From Gemmatimonadota bacterium (GTDB lineage Bacteria > Gemmatimonadota > Gemmatimonadetes > Longimicrobiales > Gaopeijiaceae), in the NCBI GenBank assembly GCA_022571515.1, contig JACZXQ010000008.1, forward strand, positions 62,001 through 126,000: a stretch of DNA of 64,000 nucleotides. Reading direction: 5' to 3'. Position 1 is the first letter of the stretch, and every line of letters starts with the position of its first letter. The notes under the pieces are model-generated. The model ran no database searches and was not told where the DNA came from. It saw only the letters and a program-made list of their open reading frames with translations. Shown piece by piece: positions 26,231-34,916 of the stretch. The translations under genes and the position numbers were made by a program.

Positions 26231-27766
26231 CTACTCCGTCCGCAGCTTCCCCCGGTCGACCTTGCCCAAATGCGTCCTCGGGAACGTCTCCAGGAACGCC
26301 ACCTTCCTCGGGTACTTGTACGGCGCCAGGCGATCCTTCACGAACAGGGTCAGCTCGGTGGCCAGCGCGTCGTCCGGCTGGCACACGGCGTCCGCATTCT
26401 TCACGATGAACGCGTGTGGCTTGGTGAGCCCGTTGTCGTCCACGACGCCGACTACGGTGACCTCGCGCACGCCTGGGTGCTGCAGCAGGCAGTTCTCCAC
26501 CTCCCTGGGCGAGAGCCACTTGCCCGATACCTTCATCATGTCGTCGTCGCGGCCGTAGTACGTGAAGATCCCGCTCTCGTCCCGGCTCACCATGTCGCCC
26601 GAGAGGTACCACTCGCCTCTGAACACCTCTTTGGTCTTCTCCAGCTGCTGCCAGTACCCGATCGCCCGCGACCGGCCGCGCACGTGCAGCATGCCCACGT
26701 CGCCGTGCGGGACCTCTTGGCCCTCTTCGTCGCACACACGCACATCGAACCCGGGCACCACCTTGCCCAGAGTCCCCATGTGCACCTCACCGGGGCGGTT
26801 CGTGATGAAGATGTGCCACATCTCGGCCGTGCCCAGGCCGTCGAGCAGGTCCACGCCGAACATTCGGTTCCAGCGCTCGTGCAGGTCCACGGGCAGTGCC
26901 TCGCCCGCCGACGTCGAGAACCTCAGGCACGATAGGTCCTGCTCGTCCGCCTCGGGATGATCCAACAGGTGGCCGACCATGGTGGGCACGTTGATCAGGA
27001 TCGTCGGCCGGAACCGCTTGATCTTCTCGAAGAGGACGTCGGCCACGCAGCGCTCGGGAAACAGCGCGACCGTGGCGCCCACGCTGAACGGGAAGAACAG
27101 GTTCGCTCCGGTCGCGTAGCCGAAGTAGAGCTTGGGCACGGACAGCGTGACGTCGTCCTCGTTGTAGCCGAGCACTCCTTTCGCGTAGCACTCGGTGGAG
27201 TTGGCGAACGAGGCGTGCGGTTGCACTACCGCCTTGGGCTCTCCGGTCGTGCCGCCCGAGAACAGCCACACGGCGGCGTCATCCCGGTGCGTGGGATAGG
27301 TCTCCAACTCCTCCGAGGCCTCGGCGAGCGCCTGGTCCACGGCCACGTCACCCACCACCAGCAACCGTTTCAGGTGCCTCGCGTTTCGTGCGGCATCCAT
27401 GAAGCCGTCCATGGCGTCCTTGTGGACGATGGCCACGGGAGCCCGCGTGTACTGGAAGAAGTACGCCACCTCATCGGGCTGCAGGTGCGGGTTGACCATC
27501 ACCACGACGGCCCCAATCTTGAGCACGCCGAAGAGGGCGCCGACGTACTCGGGACCGTCCGGAAGCGCGATGATCACGCGTTGCTCCGGGTCGACTCCGA
27601 TGGACGCGAGCAGGTTCCCGAAGCGGTTGGCCAGACGCTGGACGTCCGCATAGCTCAACGATCGCTCGTCGCTGAGCAGCGCCGTTTTCTCGCCCTTTCC
27701 CTCGCGGATGCGAGCGTCGAGGAAGTAGTCGGCGATGTTGAACTCTTCCGGGGGCACGAAAGTCAT
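26231..27766 (-). CDS. Benzoate-CoA ligase family enzyme, probable 2-aminobenzoate (anthranilate)-CoA ligase
   Basis: This 511-residue adenylate-forming ligase has the motifs SGGTTGEPKAVVQPH (about residue 185), STSAGEALP, GLGTAEMWHIFITNRPG, YLSGDMVSRDESG, YYGRDDDMMKVSGKWLSPRE and the C-terminal THLGKVDRGKL. These are the motifs of benzoate/4-hydroxybenzoate/2-aminobenzoate-CoA ligases. It is divergent from the tryptophan-kynurenine operon and would convert the anthranilate made by kynureninase into 2-aminobenzoyl-CoA, the substrate of the monooxygenase/reductase at 31852. The substrate assignment rests on that context. The frame is open far upstream (to 28465), but that part is antisense to the next gene. 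The ATG at 27766 has no ribosome-binding site and lies about seven bases from a candidate -10 box. Confidence 0.85.
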   Translation of the reverse strand: MTFVPPEEFNIADYFLDARIREGKGEKTALLSDERSLSYADVQRLANRFGNLLASIGVDPEQRVIIALPDGPEYVGALFGVLKIGAVVVMVNPHLQPDEVAYFFQYTRAPVAIVHKDAMDGFMDAARNARHLKRLLVVGDVAVDQALAEASEELETYPTHRDDAAVWLFSGGTTGEPKAVVQPHASFANSTECYAKGVLGYNEDDVTLSVPKLYFGYATGANLFFPFSVGATVALFPERCVADVLFEKIKRFRPTILINVPTMVGHLLDHPEADEQDLSCLRFSTSAGEALPVDLHERWNRMFGVDLLDGLGTAEMWHIFITNRPGEVHMGTLGKVVPGFDVRVCDEEGQEVPHGDVGMLHVRGRSRAIGYWQQLEKTKEVFRGEWYLSGDMVSRDESGIFTYYGRDDDMMKVSGKWLSPREVENCLLQHPGVREVTVVGVVDDNGLTKPHAFIVKNADAVCQPDDALATELTLFVKDRLAPYKYPRKVAFLETFPRTHLGKVDRGKLRTE

Positions 27767-27772
27767 GAATCG

Positions 27773-27802
27773 ATGATAGACGGTTGGCCGAAACGGGGTC
27801 AA
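27773..27802 (-). promoter_or_regulatory. Candidate sigma70-like promoter of the CoA ligase, leaderless layout
   Basis: On the minus strand TTGACC (27802-27797) and TATCAT (27778-27773) are separated by 18 bases. Transcription would be expected to begin about seven bases past the -10 box, which falls on or next to the A of the ligase ATG at 27766. The lack of a ribosome-binding site fits a leaderless messenger. The intergenic space to the divergent operon is only 78 bases. Confidence 0.5.
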
Positions 27803-27844
27803 ACCCTCCCGGGTGATGGCCACGTCCCCGTACGGGCTCGCTGA

Positions 27845-28612
27845 ATGCCGGTCCATCAGTTCTCCGACCTCACCTGGCGGGACGTTCGGGCGCTCGACGC
27901 CGGGCGGTGGGTTGCCGTCCTGCCGACGGGCGCGGTCGAGGCGCACGGCCCTCATCTTCCGCTCGACACGGACGGCATCATCGCACGAGCCATGGCGCGG
28001 GCGGGAGCGGAGCGGCTGGCCGAGTGCGACCTGGATGTGGTGATTCTGCCGACCTTGGCGTACACGTCCGCGCCCTTCGCGCAGGCGTTTGCGGGCACGG
28101 TCTCGGTGAACCCGATGGCCGTGACGTCGATCGTGCTGGATGTGGCCCGCGCCGTGGGCACACAGGGGGCGGCGGTCCTCGCCGTGGCCAACGCGCATCT
28201 GGATCCCATGCACGTGGGCTGCCTGGCCCACGCGGTAAAAGAGGCCGAGGCCGGCCGCCTCGTGCCGATCGTCTTCCCCGACCTGACCAGGAAACCGTGG
28301 GCGCTTCGCCTCACGGAGGAGTTCCGCTCCGGCGCCGCCCACGCCGGCCGCTACGAGACTTCGGTGATCATGGCGGAACGGCCCGACCTCGTGCGGGACG
28401 ATGTCCGCCAGGCGCTCGCGCCCAACCCGGCGTCCCTGTCGGACGCGATCCGAGAGGGCAAGCACGACTTCGAGGCGGCGGGCGGACCGGATGCATACTT
28501 CGGCTATCCTGCGGAGGCCACTTCTGAGGAGGGGCGCGATACCGTTCGAGTGTTGGGCGAGATTCTGGAGGAGGCCGTGATGGCGGTCCTGGATGATGGG
28601 GGACCTGCGTGA
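27845..28612 (+). CDS. Creatininase-family amidohydrolase, candidate N-formylkynurenine deformylase
   Basis: The 255-residue protein has the creatininase fold signature: LPTGAVEAHGPHLPLDTD with metal-ligand candidates Glu32, His34 and Asp43, then ANAHLDPMH with His118 and Asp120, and HAGRYETS with Glu171. The second motif differs from the N-G-H-G-G-N of most family members and from N-G-H-Y-E-N of creatininase. Family members cleave C-N bonds of amides, and archaeal ArfB removes a formyl group from an amine. The gene is first in an operon that also encodes tryptophan 2,3-dioxygenase and kynureninase but no KynB-type or other known formamidase, so it may hydrolyse N-formylkynurenine. That role is inference. 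It overlaps the SDR gene by four bases. Confidence 0.85.
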   Translation: MPVHQFSDLTWRDVRALDAGRWVAVLPTGAVEAHGPHLPLDTDGIIARAMARAGAERLAECDLDVVILPTLAYTSAPFAQAFAGTVSVNPMAVTSIVLDVARAVGTQGAAVLAVANAHLDPMHVGCLAHAVKEAEAGRLVPIVFPDLTRKPWALRLTEEFRSGAAHAGRYETSVIMAERPDLVRDDVRQALAPNPASLSDAIREGKHDFEAAGGPDAYFGYPAEATSEEGRDTVRVLGEILEEAVMAVLDDGGPA

Positions 28613-29385
28613 GCCTGAAGGGAAGGGGTGCGGTCGTCACCGGCGGAGGCCGAGGGATCGGTGAGGCTGTGGCGCGCGCTCTGGCCGAGGCGGGTTGCCG
28701 AGTGGTCGTCACTGCGCGGTCCACCGATCAGATCGGGGCCGTGGCGGGCTCGCTGGTGGAAGCGGGGCATGAAGCTTGGGCGGTCCCGTGCGACGTCTCG
28801 GACGAGTCTGCGGTGGCCGAATTGGCACGGCGGGCCGAGGAGCACCTGGGCCCTGTGGACATCCTCGTGAACAACGCGGGTGTGGCCCCGACCGCACCTC
28901 TCGCTCGCTTGACGCTGGACATGTGGAACCAGGCGCTCGGCGTGAACGCCACGGGCACGTTCCTGTGCACGCGTGCGTTTCTGCCTGCGATGATGGCGCG
29001 GGGTTGGGGGCGCGTGGTGAATGTCTCGTCGGTGGCGGGCTTGTTCGGAGCCAAGTACATGGGGGCGTATGCTGCGTCGAAGCATGCCGTCATAGGGTTC
29101 ACGCGCTCGGTGGCGCCGGAGGCCGCGGAGGGCGGGGCCACCGTGAACGCGGTGTGTCCGGGGTTCGTGGACACCCCCATGACGGATGAGGGCATCCGCA
29201 TGATCGGGGAACGATCGGGCAGGAGCCGCGAGGAAGCAGTGGACGCGATCCTCGCGGACACTCCCCAAACGCGCCTCATCCGCCCTGAGGAAGTGGCCCA
29301 GGTCGTGCTCTCCCTGTGCGCCGAGGACGCGGCGGACACCAACGGAGAGGCCGTCGTCTTGGACGGAGCCCCGGACCCGGGCTGA
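28609..29385 (+). CDS. Short-chain dehydrogenase/reductase, probable 3-hydroxyacyl-CoA dehydrogenase type
   Basis: This classical SDR of 258 residues has the cofactor motif TGGGRGIG (residues 11-18), NNAG near residue 87, and the catalytic set with Ser in VNVSSVAGLFG and Tyr154/Lys158 in YAASK. It ends in VVLDGAPDPG. The start is GTG at 28609 in a GTGA overlap with the creatininase gene. In the pathway suggested by its neighbours it would oxidise or reduce a hydroxyacyl-CoA intermediate after ring opening of the 2-aminobenzoyl-CoA product, together with the acyl-CoA dehydrogenase and enoyl-CoA hydratase encoded downstream. The exact substrate is not evident from sequence. Confidence 0.85.
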   Translation: MSLKGRGAVVTGGGRGIGEAVARALAEAGCRVVVTARSTDQIGAVAGSLVEAGHEAWAVPCDVSDESAVAELARRAEEHLGPVDILVNNAGVAPTAPLARLTLDMWNQALGVNATGTFLCTRAFLPAMMARGWGRVVNVSSVAGLFGAKYMGAYAASKHAVIGFTRSVAPEAAEGGATVNAVCPGFVDTPMTDEGIRMIGERSGRSREEAVDAILADTPQTRLIRPEEVAQVVLSLCAEDAADTNGEAVVLDGAPDPG

Positions 29386-29431
29386 CGGCAATGCACTGGC
29401 CCCCACGCGACACGTCCGCCAGGTTGAGCCC

Positions 29432-29833
29432 ATGAGTTACGAGATCATCAACCCCGAAGACCTGGGTGCCCCCAAGGGCTGGAACAACGGCATGCTTGCA
29501 CCGCGGAACGGCCGCATCCTGTTCGTGGCGGGGCAGGCGCCCTCGGATGAGACCGGCGCGGTCGAGGCGGCCGACTTCGTCACTCAGTTTTCTCTTGCCC
29601 TGACGCGGGCGATCCGGGTGGTCGAGGAGGCCGGCGGAAAGGTCGAGGACATCGGCCGTCTCACCATCTTCGTGAGCGACATGGATGCGTACCGTTCCAG
29701 TATGAGTTCGCTGGGTACAGCCTACAGGGCGCTCATGGGCCTCCATTATCCCGCCATGTCCCTGGTCGAGGTGAGCCGCATGGTCGACGACAACGCGATC
29801 ATCGAAATCGAGACGACGGCGGTCATTCCGTAA
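29432..29833 (+). CDS. Rid (YjgF/UK114) family protein lacking the catalytic Arg
   Basis: The 133-residue protein has the Rid fold pattern: NGRILFVAGQAPSDETGAV, then QFSLALTRAIRVVEEAGGKV, RLTIFVSDMDAYRSS and the C-terminal SLVEVSRMVDDNAIIEIETT. In deaminases of the RidA type the segment before VEV reads P-A-R-S with Arg105; here it is PAMS with Met109 in that place, as in the Rid subgroups that lack imine deaminase activity. The operon context is striking, because the monooxygenase/reductase makes an enamine (2-amino-5-oxocyclohex-1-ene-1-carbonyl-CoA) that must lose ammonia. A role in that step or in handling its imine is a reasonable inference, but the missing Arg argues for a different mechanism. 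Gaps of 46 and 61 bases separate it from its neighbours. Confidence 0.88.
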   Translation: MSYEIINPEDLGAPKGWNNGMLAPRNGRILFVAGQAPSDETGAVEAADFVTQFSLALTRAIRVVEEAGGKVEDIGRLTIFVSDMDAYRSSMSSLGTAYRALMGLHYPAMSLVEVSRMVDDNAIIEIETTAVIP

Positions 29834-29894
29834 CACCCGCAGGCCCGCGCCAGCCGGTCGCACGAGCCACAATCGAGATCCGGAGCACGAACCG

Positions 29895-30695
29895 ATGACG
29901 TTGGCACCCGAATCCTTCCTCTACGAGCACGACACCGAGACATCGGTCGCCACGATCACGCTGAATCGCCCCGACCGGCTGAACGCGCTCACGTTCCAGG
30001 TCTACGACGAACTGAGGAACACCTTCCGGGCGCTGGACCGCGAGCCGGGCGTGCGTTCCGTCGTAATCACGGGAGCGGGGCGGGGGTTCTGCTCCGGGGG
30101 GGACGTCGAGGACATCATCGGCAAGCTGTTCGACCGCGACTTCGAGGGACTGGTCGAGTTCACGCGCATGACGTGCGACCTGATCCTCGCCATCCGGCAG
30201 TGCCGCCGGCCGGTGATCGCGGCGCTGAACGGCACGGTCGCCGGAGCGGGCGCCGTGATCGCCACCGCGTGCGATATCCGCGTGGCGGCCGAGTCCGCGA
30301 AGATTGCCTACCTGTTCACCAAGGTGGGTCTCTCCGGCGCTGACATGGGCGCTTCGTGGATGCTGCCCCGCATCGTCGGGTTGGCCAAGGCGAGCGAACT
30401 GCTGATGACGGGTGACTTCATCGATGCGGCCGAGGCCCACCGCATCGGCCTGTATAACCAGGTCGTTGGCGAAGACGAGGTGTTGCCCACCGCGCGAGCC
30501 CTGGCCGAGAAGCTGGCGCGCGGACCCTCCTACGCGCTGGAGGTCACCAAGTTCGCGCTCAACCGTGAGGCCACCATGGACCTGGCGAGCGCGCTGGACG
30601 CGGAGGCCGAGGCTCAGGCCGTGTGCATGCTGAACGCCAACTTCCGTGAGTCGTACGATGCGTTCGTGGAAAAACGGGAGACCAAGTTCGTATGA
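29895..30695 (+). CDS. Enoyl-CoA hydratase/isomerase (crotonase) family protein
   Basis: This 266-residue crotonase has TITLNRPDRLNAL near the N-terminus, the oxyanion-hole segments GRGFCSGGDVED (about residue 62) and NGTVAGAGAVIATACDIRVA, and LFTKVGLSGADMGASWMLPR. The second catalytic Glu position of standard enoyl-CoA hydratases (after the CD-R-A helix) is not Glu here, so hydration, isomerisation or ring hydrolysis are all possible. In the aerobic 2-aminobenzoate route a crotonase is expected to act on the alicyclic CoA ester after the ring has been reduced. Its stop overlaps the acyl-CoA dehydrogenase start by four bases (ATGA). Confidence 0.88.
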   Translation: MTLAPESFLYEHDTETSVATITLNRPDRLNALTFQVYDELRNTFRALDREPGVRSVVITGAGRGFCSGGDVEDIIGKLFDRDFEGLVEFTRMTCDLILAIRQCRRPVIAALNGTVAGAGAVIATACDIRVAAESAKIAYLFTKVGLSGADMGASWMLPRIVGLAKASELLMTGDFIDAAEAHRIGLYNQVVGEDEVLPTARALAEKLARGPSYALEVTKFALNREATMDLASALDAEAEAQAVCMLNANFRESYDAFVEKRETKFV

Positions 30696-31855
30696 CCGAC
30701 GCGCACGCCGTCCGCGCACTGCTCGAGCCAGAGCACCTGGAGCTCGCCGCGGCCGCCGAGGCGTTCGCGACCGAAACGCTGGCCGGACGACGCCCCCCGG
30801 AGGACGATGCGGAGGGCCGCACCCGCGCGCGTGAATACCTCGTGAGCCTTGGCGAGGGCGGCTGGCTCGACAGAATCGAGAGCCAGGACCTTCGCGCCTG
30901 CTGCCTCGTGCGTGAGGCGTTGGCCGCTGCCTCGCCCCTGGCCGACGCAGTGTTCGCGGTTCAGGCTCTGGCGGCCACGCCCATCCTGCTCTTCGCGAAC
31001 GACGAGACACGTGAGCGGTGGCTGTCTGCCCTGATTGCGGGGGATGCCATGGGCGCGTTCGCGATGACCGAGCCCGGCGCGGGCTCCGACGTTCAGTCGC
31101 TCGCGACCACGGCCGTGAAGGACGGAGATCACTACGTGCTGAACGGACGCAAGTCGTTCATCTCGAACGCCGGCATCGCGGACGTCTATATCATGTTCGC
31201 CTCGACGGATCCGGGGGCTGGCAGCCGCGCCCTCTCGACCTTCGTGGTTCCGGCCGACGCCGAGGGTTTTTCGTTCGCGGGGGCTCAGGTCATGAGCGCA
31301 CCGCACCCTCTGGGCGAGCTCGAGCTGGACGATTGCCGCATTCCGGCAGCCGCTATGCTCGGCGAGGAAGGCGACGGCTTCAAGATCGGCATGGCCACGC
31401 TGGACCGGTTGCGCCCCACGGTGGCCGCCGCGGCGTGCGGCATGGCGGAGCGCGCCCTTACCGAAGCGATCGGCCACGCGCTCGAACGCCACCAGTTCGG
31501 CCAGGCGCTGGCCGACTTCCAGCTCATCCAGCAGAAGCTCGCCCGCATGGCCACCGAGCTTGCGGCCGCGCGCTTTCTGGTCTACCGGGCCGCCTGGGAG
31601 AAGGACCAGGGTGCCGAGCGCATCACGCTCGAGGCCGCCATGGCCAAGGCCTACGCCACGGAGGCCGCCCAGCGCATCGTGGACGATGCCGTACAAATCC
31701 TTGGCGGGCGGGGGGTGCTGGCCGACTCGGTGGTGGATCACCTTTACCGCGCTGTACGGGCTCTTCGGATCTACGAGGGCACGACGGAGATCCAGCATCT
31801 GGTCATCGCCGGGCAGGTACTGAAGCGCTACCGTGAGAGAGGCTCCGCAGGGTGA
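30692..31855 (+). CDS. Acyl-CoA dehydrogenase
   Basis: This 387-residue flavoenzyme has the standard acyl-CoA dehydrogenase signatures [18 protein letters not shown] (about residue 122), [38 protein letters not shown] and the C-terminal [19 protein letters not shown] with the usual catalytic Glu position. It would oxidise a saturated or cyclic acyl-CoA with electrons passed to ETF. Its start overlaps the enoyl-CoA hydratase stop and its stop overlaps the GTG start of the monooxygenase/reductase, showing tight translational coupling. In the known Azoarcus evansii 2-aminobenzoate clusters, acyl-CoA dehydrogenase and hydratase genes likewise accompany the monooxygenase/reductase. Confidence 0.92.
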   Translation: MTDAHAVRALLEPEHLELAAAAEAFATETLAGRRPPEDDAEGRTRAREYLVSLGEGGWLDRIESQDLRACCLVREALAAASPLADAVFAVQALAATPILLFANDETRERWLSALIAGDAMGAFAMTEPGAGSDVQSLATTAVKDGDHYVLNGRKSFISNAGIADVYIMFASTDPGAGSRALSTFVVPADAEGFSFAGAQVMSAPHPLGELELDDCRIPAAAMLGEEGDGFKIGMATLDRLRPTVAAAACGMAERALTEAIGHALERHQFGQALADFQLIQQKLARMATELAAARFLVYRAAWEKDQGAERITLEAAMAKAYATEAAQRIVDDAVQILGGRGVLADSVVDHLYRAVRALRIYEGTTEIQHLVIAGQVLKRYRERGSAG

Positions 31856-34131
31856 AGGTCAACATCGTGGGCGGCGGCCCTGGAGGGCTCTATTCGGCCA
31901 TACTTCTCAAGGCCGCGGGCCCAATGCGAGAGATCGTCGTCCACGAGCGTAACCGGCCGGACCACACGTTCGGATTCGGCGTGGTGTTCTCCGACGCAAC
32001 GATGGCCGAGTTGGAGAGCGCTGAGCCGGGCACGTACCGAGAGATCGTGGATGCGTTCGCCCACTGGGACCACATCGATGTCCACTACGGCGGAGAGGTG
32101 CTCCGATCCGGTGGGCACGGTTTCGCCGGCCTCTCTCGTATCCGCCTGCTTCAGATCCTTCAACGACAGGCCATCGACCACGGCGTCCAGCTCCACTTCG
32201 AGTCCGACATCGAGGACATTGAGACGCTTCGCGACGCAGACCTCGTCATCGCGGCAGACGGCGTGAACAGTGCCACGCGCCACCGTTATGCAGAGCACTT
32301 CCAACCCGACGTCGACTTCAGGCCCAACCGCTTCGTCTGGTTCGGCACGACCCGTCCCTTCGACGCGTTCACGTTCTTCTTCCGCGAGACCGAGCACGGC
32401 CTTTGGCGCGTTCACGCGTACCAGTACGAGGACGGCCACGCCACGTTCATCGTGGAGGCCCGTGAGGAGACCTGGCGGGCCTCGGAACTTCCCGAGCACG
32501 ACGAGGATGCCGCCAGGGACTTCTGCGCGAACCTGTTCGCCGAGGAACTCCAGGGCCACCCGCTCCTCACCAACCGTTCGGTATGGCGCCGGTTCCCCAA
32601 TGTGCGGAACGAATGTTGGAGCCACGAGAACGTGGTTCTGCTCGGAGACGCCGCCCACACAGCCCACTTCTCGGTGGGGTCGGGCACTCGGATTGCGATG
32701 CTGGACGCCATCGCGCTCACTGAGGCGCTGGACGGAATCGGGGATGTGCAGGCCGCACTCGCTGCGTACGAAGAGGAACGGCGCCCCCAGGTAGAGAGCC
32801 TCCAACGCGCTGCGCAGACGAGCCTCCAGTGGTTCGAGGACACCGAGCGCTACATGAGCCTCGCGCCCACGCAGTTCGGGTTCACGCTCCTCACGCGCAG
32901 CCTCCGCATCACGCATGAGAGCCTCCGTGCTCGTGACCCGGCGTTCGTGGACCGGGTGGACACGTGGTTCGCCGGTGAGTCGGAGCGGCAGTCGGGCGAG
33001 AAGGTCCGTGTCGATCCCCCTCCGCCCCCGATGTTCACCCCCTTCAAGCTGCGCGACATGATACTGGCCAACCGGGTCGTGGTGTCGCCCATGTGCCAGT
33101 ACAGCGCGGCCGACGGCACGCCCAACGACTGGCACCTCGTGCATTTGGGGAGCCGGGCGGTCGGTGGCGCGGGTCTGGTGATCGCCGAGATGACCGACGT
33201 GAGCCGGGACGGCCGCATCTCGCTGGGATGCACCGGCCTCTACGAGGACGAGCACGCCGGTGCCTGGGGGCGCATCGTGGACTTCATCCACACGCACAGT
33301 CCGGCCAAGGTGGGCATCCAACTCGGGCACGCCGGTCGGAAGGGAGCCACCAAACTGATCTGGGAGGGGCCCGACCTGCCGCTGGAGACCGGGGCGTGGG
33401 ATATCGTATCAGCATCGCCCATTCCCTATCTGGCGCAGAGCCAGGTGCCCAAGGAGATGACGCGGACCGACATGGACGAGGCCAAGGCCGACTACGTGCG
33501 TGCGGCCGAAATCGCCGACGAGGCCGGCTTCGACATGCTCGAGGTGCACATGGCCCACGGGTACCTTCTGGCCACGTTCATCTCGCCGCTCACCAATGAG
33601 CGCGACGACGAGTACGGGGGCAGCCTGGAGAACCGCATGCGCTTCCCGCTCGAAGTGTTCGACGCGGTGCGCGCCGCATGGCCCGACGAGAAGCCGATAT
33701 CGGTGCGGATCAGCGCGGTCGACTGGAAGCCCGGAGGCATGCAGCCCGAAGACTCCGTGGAGGTCGCTCGCATGCTCCGGGCGCACGACTGTGACATCGT
33801 GGATGTCTCGGCCGGCCAGACGGTGTCGGACCAGCAGCCCATGTACGGCCGACTGTTCCAGACCCTGTTCAGTGACCGGATCCGCCACGACGTCGGCATC
33901 CACACGATGGCTGTGGGCAACATCTCGTCGTACATGGACGTGAACACGATTCTTGCGGCGGGCCGCGCCGATCTGTGCCTGCTCGCGCGCGCGCACCTGT
34001 TCGATCCCTATTGGACCCGCCATGCAGCGTACACCCTGGGCTACGACCTCGAGTGGCCCGACCAATACAAGTTGGTAAGCGACTATACGGCCCGCTTCGC
34101 ATTCGATTTGGGTGCAACGGAGAGCACATGA
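31852..34131 (+). CDS. 2-aminobenzoyl-CoA monooxygenase/reductase-type fusion (FAD monooxygenase + old yellow enzyme)
   Basis: The 759-residue protein fuses two flavoproteins. Residues 1-390 are an aromatic-ring FAD monooxygenase with [17 protein letters not shown] at the N-terminus, [13 protein letters not shown] near residue 130 and [16 protein letters not shown] near 265. Residues 395-759 are an old yellow enzyme/NADH:flavin oxidoreductase barrel beginning [20 protein letters not shown] and containing [11 protein letters not shown] and [18 protein letters not shown]. This architecture is that of 2-aminobenzoyl-CoA monooxygenase/reductase and salicylyl-CoA 5-hydroxylase relatives. It would hydroxylate and reduce the ring of anthraniloyl-CoA. 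The kynureninase and tryptophan dioxygenase genes beside it favour anthraniloyl-CoA as substrate. The GTG start and its stop both overlap neighbours by four bases. Confidence 0.9.
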   Translation: MKVNIVGGGPGGLYSAILLKAAGPMREIVVHERNRPDHTFGFGVVFSDATMAELESAEPGTYREIVDAFAHWDHIDVHYGGEVLRSGGHGFAGLSRIRLLQILQRQAIDHGVQLHFESDIEDIETLRDADLVIAADGVNSATRHRYAEHFQPDVDFRPNRFVWFGTTRPFDAFTFFFRETEHGLWRVHAYQYEDGHATFIVEAREETWRASELPEHDEDAARDFCANLFAEELQGHPLLTNRSVWRRFPNVRNECWSHENVVLLGDAAHTAHFSVGSGTRIAMLDAIALTEALDGIGDVQAALAAYEEERRPQVESLQRAAQTSLQWFEDTERYMSLAPTQFGFTLLTRSLRITHESLRARDPAFVDRVDTWFAGESERQSGEKVRVDPPPPPMFTPFKLRDMILANRVVVSPMCQYSAADGTPNDWHLVHLGSRAVGGAGLVIAEMTDVSRDGRISLGCTGLYEDEHAGAWGRIVDFIHTHSPAKVGIQLGHAGRKGATKLIWEGPDLPLETGAWDIVSASPIPYLAQSQVPKEMTRTDMDEAKADYVRAAEIADEAGFDMLEVHMAHGYLLATFISPLTNERDDEYGGSLENRMRFPLEVFDAVRAAWPDEKPISVRISAVDWKPGGMQPEDSVEVARMLRAHDCDIVDVSAGQTVSDQQPMYGRLFQTLFSDRIRHDVGIHTMAVGNISSYMDVNTILAAGRADLCLLARAHLFDPYWTRHAAYTLGYDLEWPDQYKLVSDYTARFAFDLGATEST

Positions 34132-34916
34132 AGAAGGCGCTTACGTACGGGAGTTACCTCAGGCTGGACGAGCTTCTCTCGCTTCAGGAGCCCCTCTCGG
34201 AGGGGCCGGAGCACGACGAGATGCTGTTCATCGTCATCCATCAGGTCTACGAGCTGTGGTTCAAGGAGGTGCTTCACGAGCTGGACTACGTGGATCGCTT
34301 GCTCGCCCAAGGTGACCGGCCGCGCATGCTCCACACCATGAAGCGGGTGCTCACGATCCTGAAGGTTCTCGTGTCCCAGCTCGACATCCTGGAGACCATG
34401 ACGCCCGTGGAGTTCATGTCGTTCCGCTCGCGCCTGGAGGCTGCCAGCGGCTTCCAGTCCTATCAGTTCCGCGAGCTCGAGTTTCTGCTGGGGGTGAAGG
34501 ACGAGCTCGCGATCCGGCGCTTCCAGGAAGGGAGCACGGGGCGGCTGGCGCTCGAGAAGCGCTACGGCGAGAGGAGCCTGTGGGACGCCTTCCTGGGATT
34601 CCTGCATGGTGCGGGATACAGCCTCTCATCCGAGACCCTCGGGCGTGACGTGACCCAAGCGGTGGAGCCGTCCGAGGAGGTTCAGGAGGTCCTGCTGAAG
34701 GTGTACCGGGACGATCCCGAGATCGCGGCCGTGTGCGAGCGGTTGATCGACCTGGACGAGGGCATCCAGGAGTGGCGCTACCGCCACGTGAAGATGGTGG
34801 AGCGGACCATAGGCATGAAGCGAGGCACCGGGGGCTCGTCGGGTGCGGAATTCCTGCACACCACGCTGAACCGGCCTGTGTTCCCGGACCTGTGGGCAAT
34901 TCGGTCGCGCTTGTGA
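34128..34916 (+). CDS. kynA: Tryptophan 2,3-dioxygenase
   Basis: This 262-residue haem enzyme opens the indole ring of L-tryptophan with O2, giving N-formylkynurenine. Conserved features are [19 protein letters not shown] with the distal His38, [20 protein letters not shown] with the substrate-binding Arg, [14 protein letters not shown] with the proximal haem ligand His220, and the GTGGSSG loop after it. The length is slightly short of the usual 270-290 because of a compact N-terminus. The ATG at 34128 lies in an ATGA overlap with the monooxygenase/reductase stop, and the gene's TGA overlaps the GTG of the kynureninase gene. A longer form starting in the upstream gene is not supported. Confidence 0.95.
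   Translation: MKKALTYGSYLRLDELLSLQEPLSEGPEHDEMLFIVIHQVYELWFKEVLHELDYVDRLLAQGDRPRMLHTMKRVLTILKVLVSQLDILETMTPVEFMSFRSRLEAASGFQSYQFRELEFLLGVKDELAIRRFQEGSTGRLALEKRYGERSLWDAFLGFLHGAGYSLSSETLGRDVTQAVEPSEEVQEVLLKVYRDDPEIAAVCERLIDLDEGIQEWRYRHVKMVERTIGMKRGTGGSSGAEFLHTTLNRPVFPDLWAIRSRL

Noticed and set aside
27767-28465. N-terminal extension of the CoA ligase by more than 200 residues
   Set aside because: The extension is antisense to the creatininase-family gene and has no domain; the ligase family starts at the ATG at 27766.
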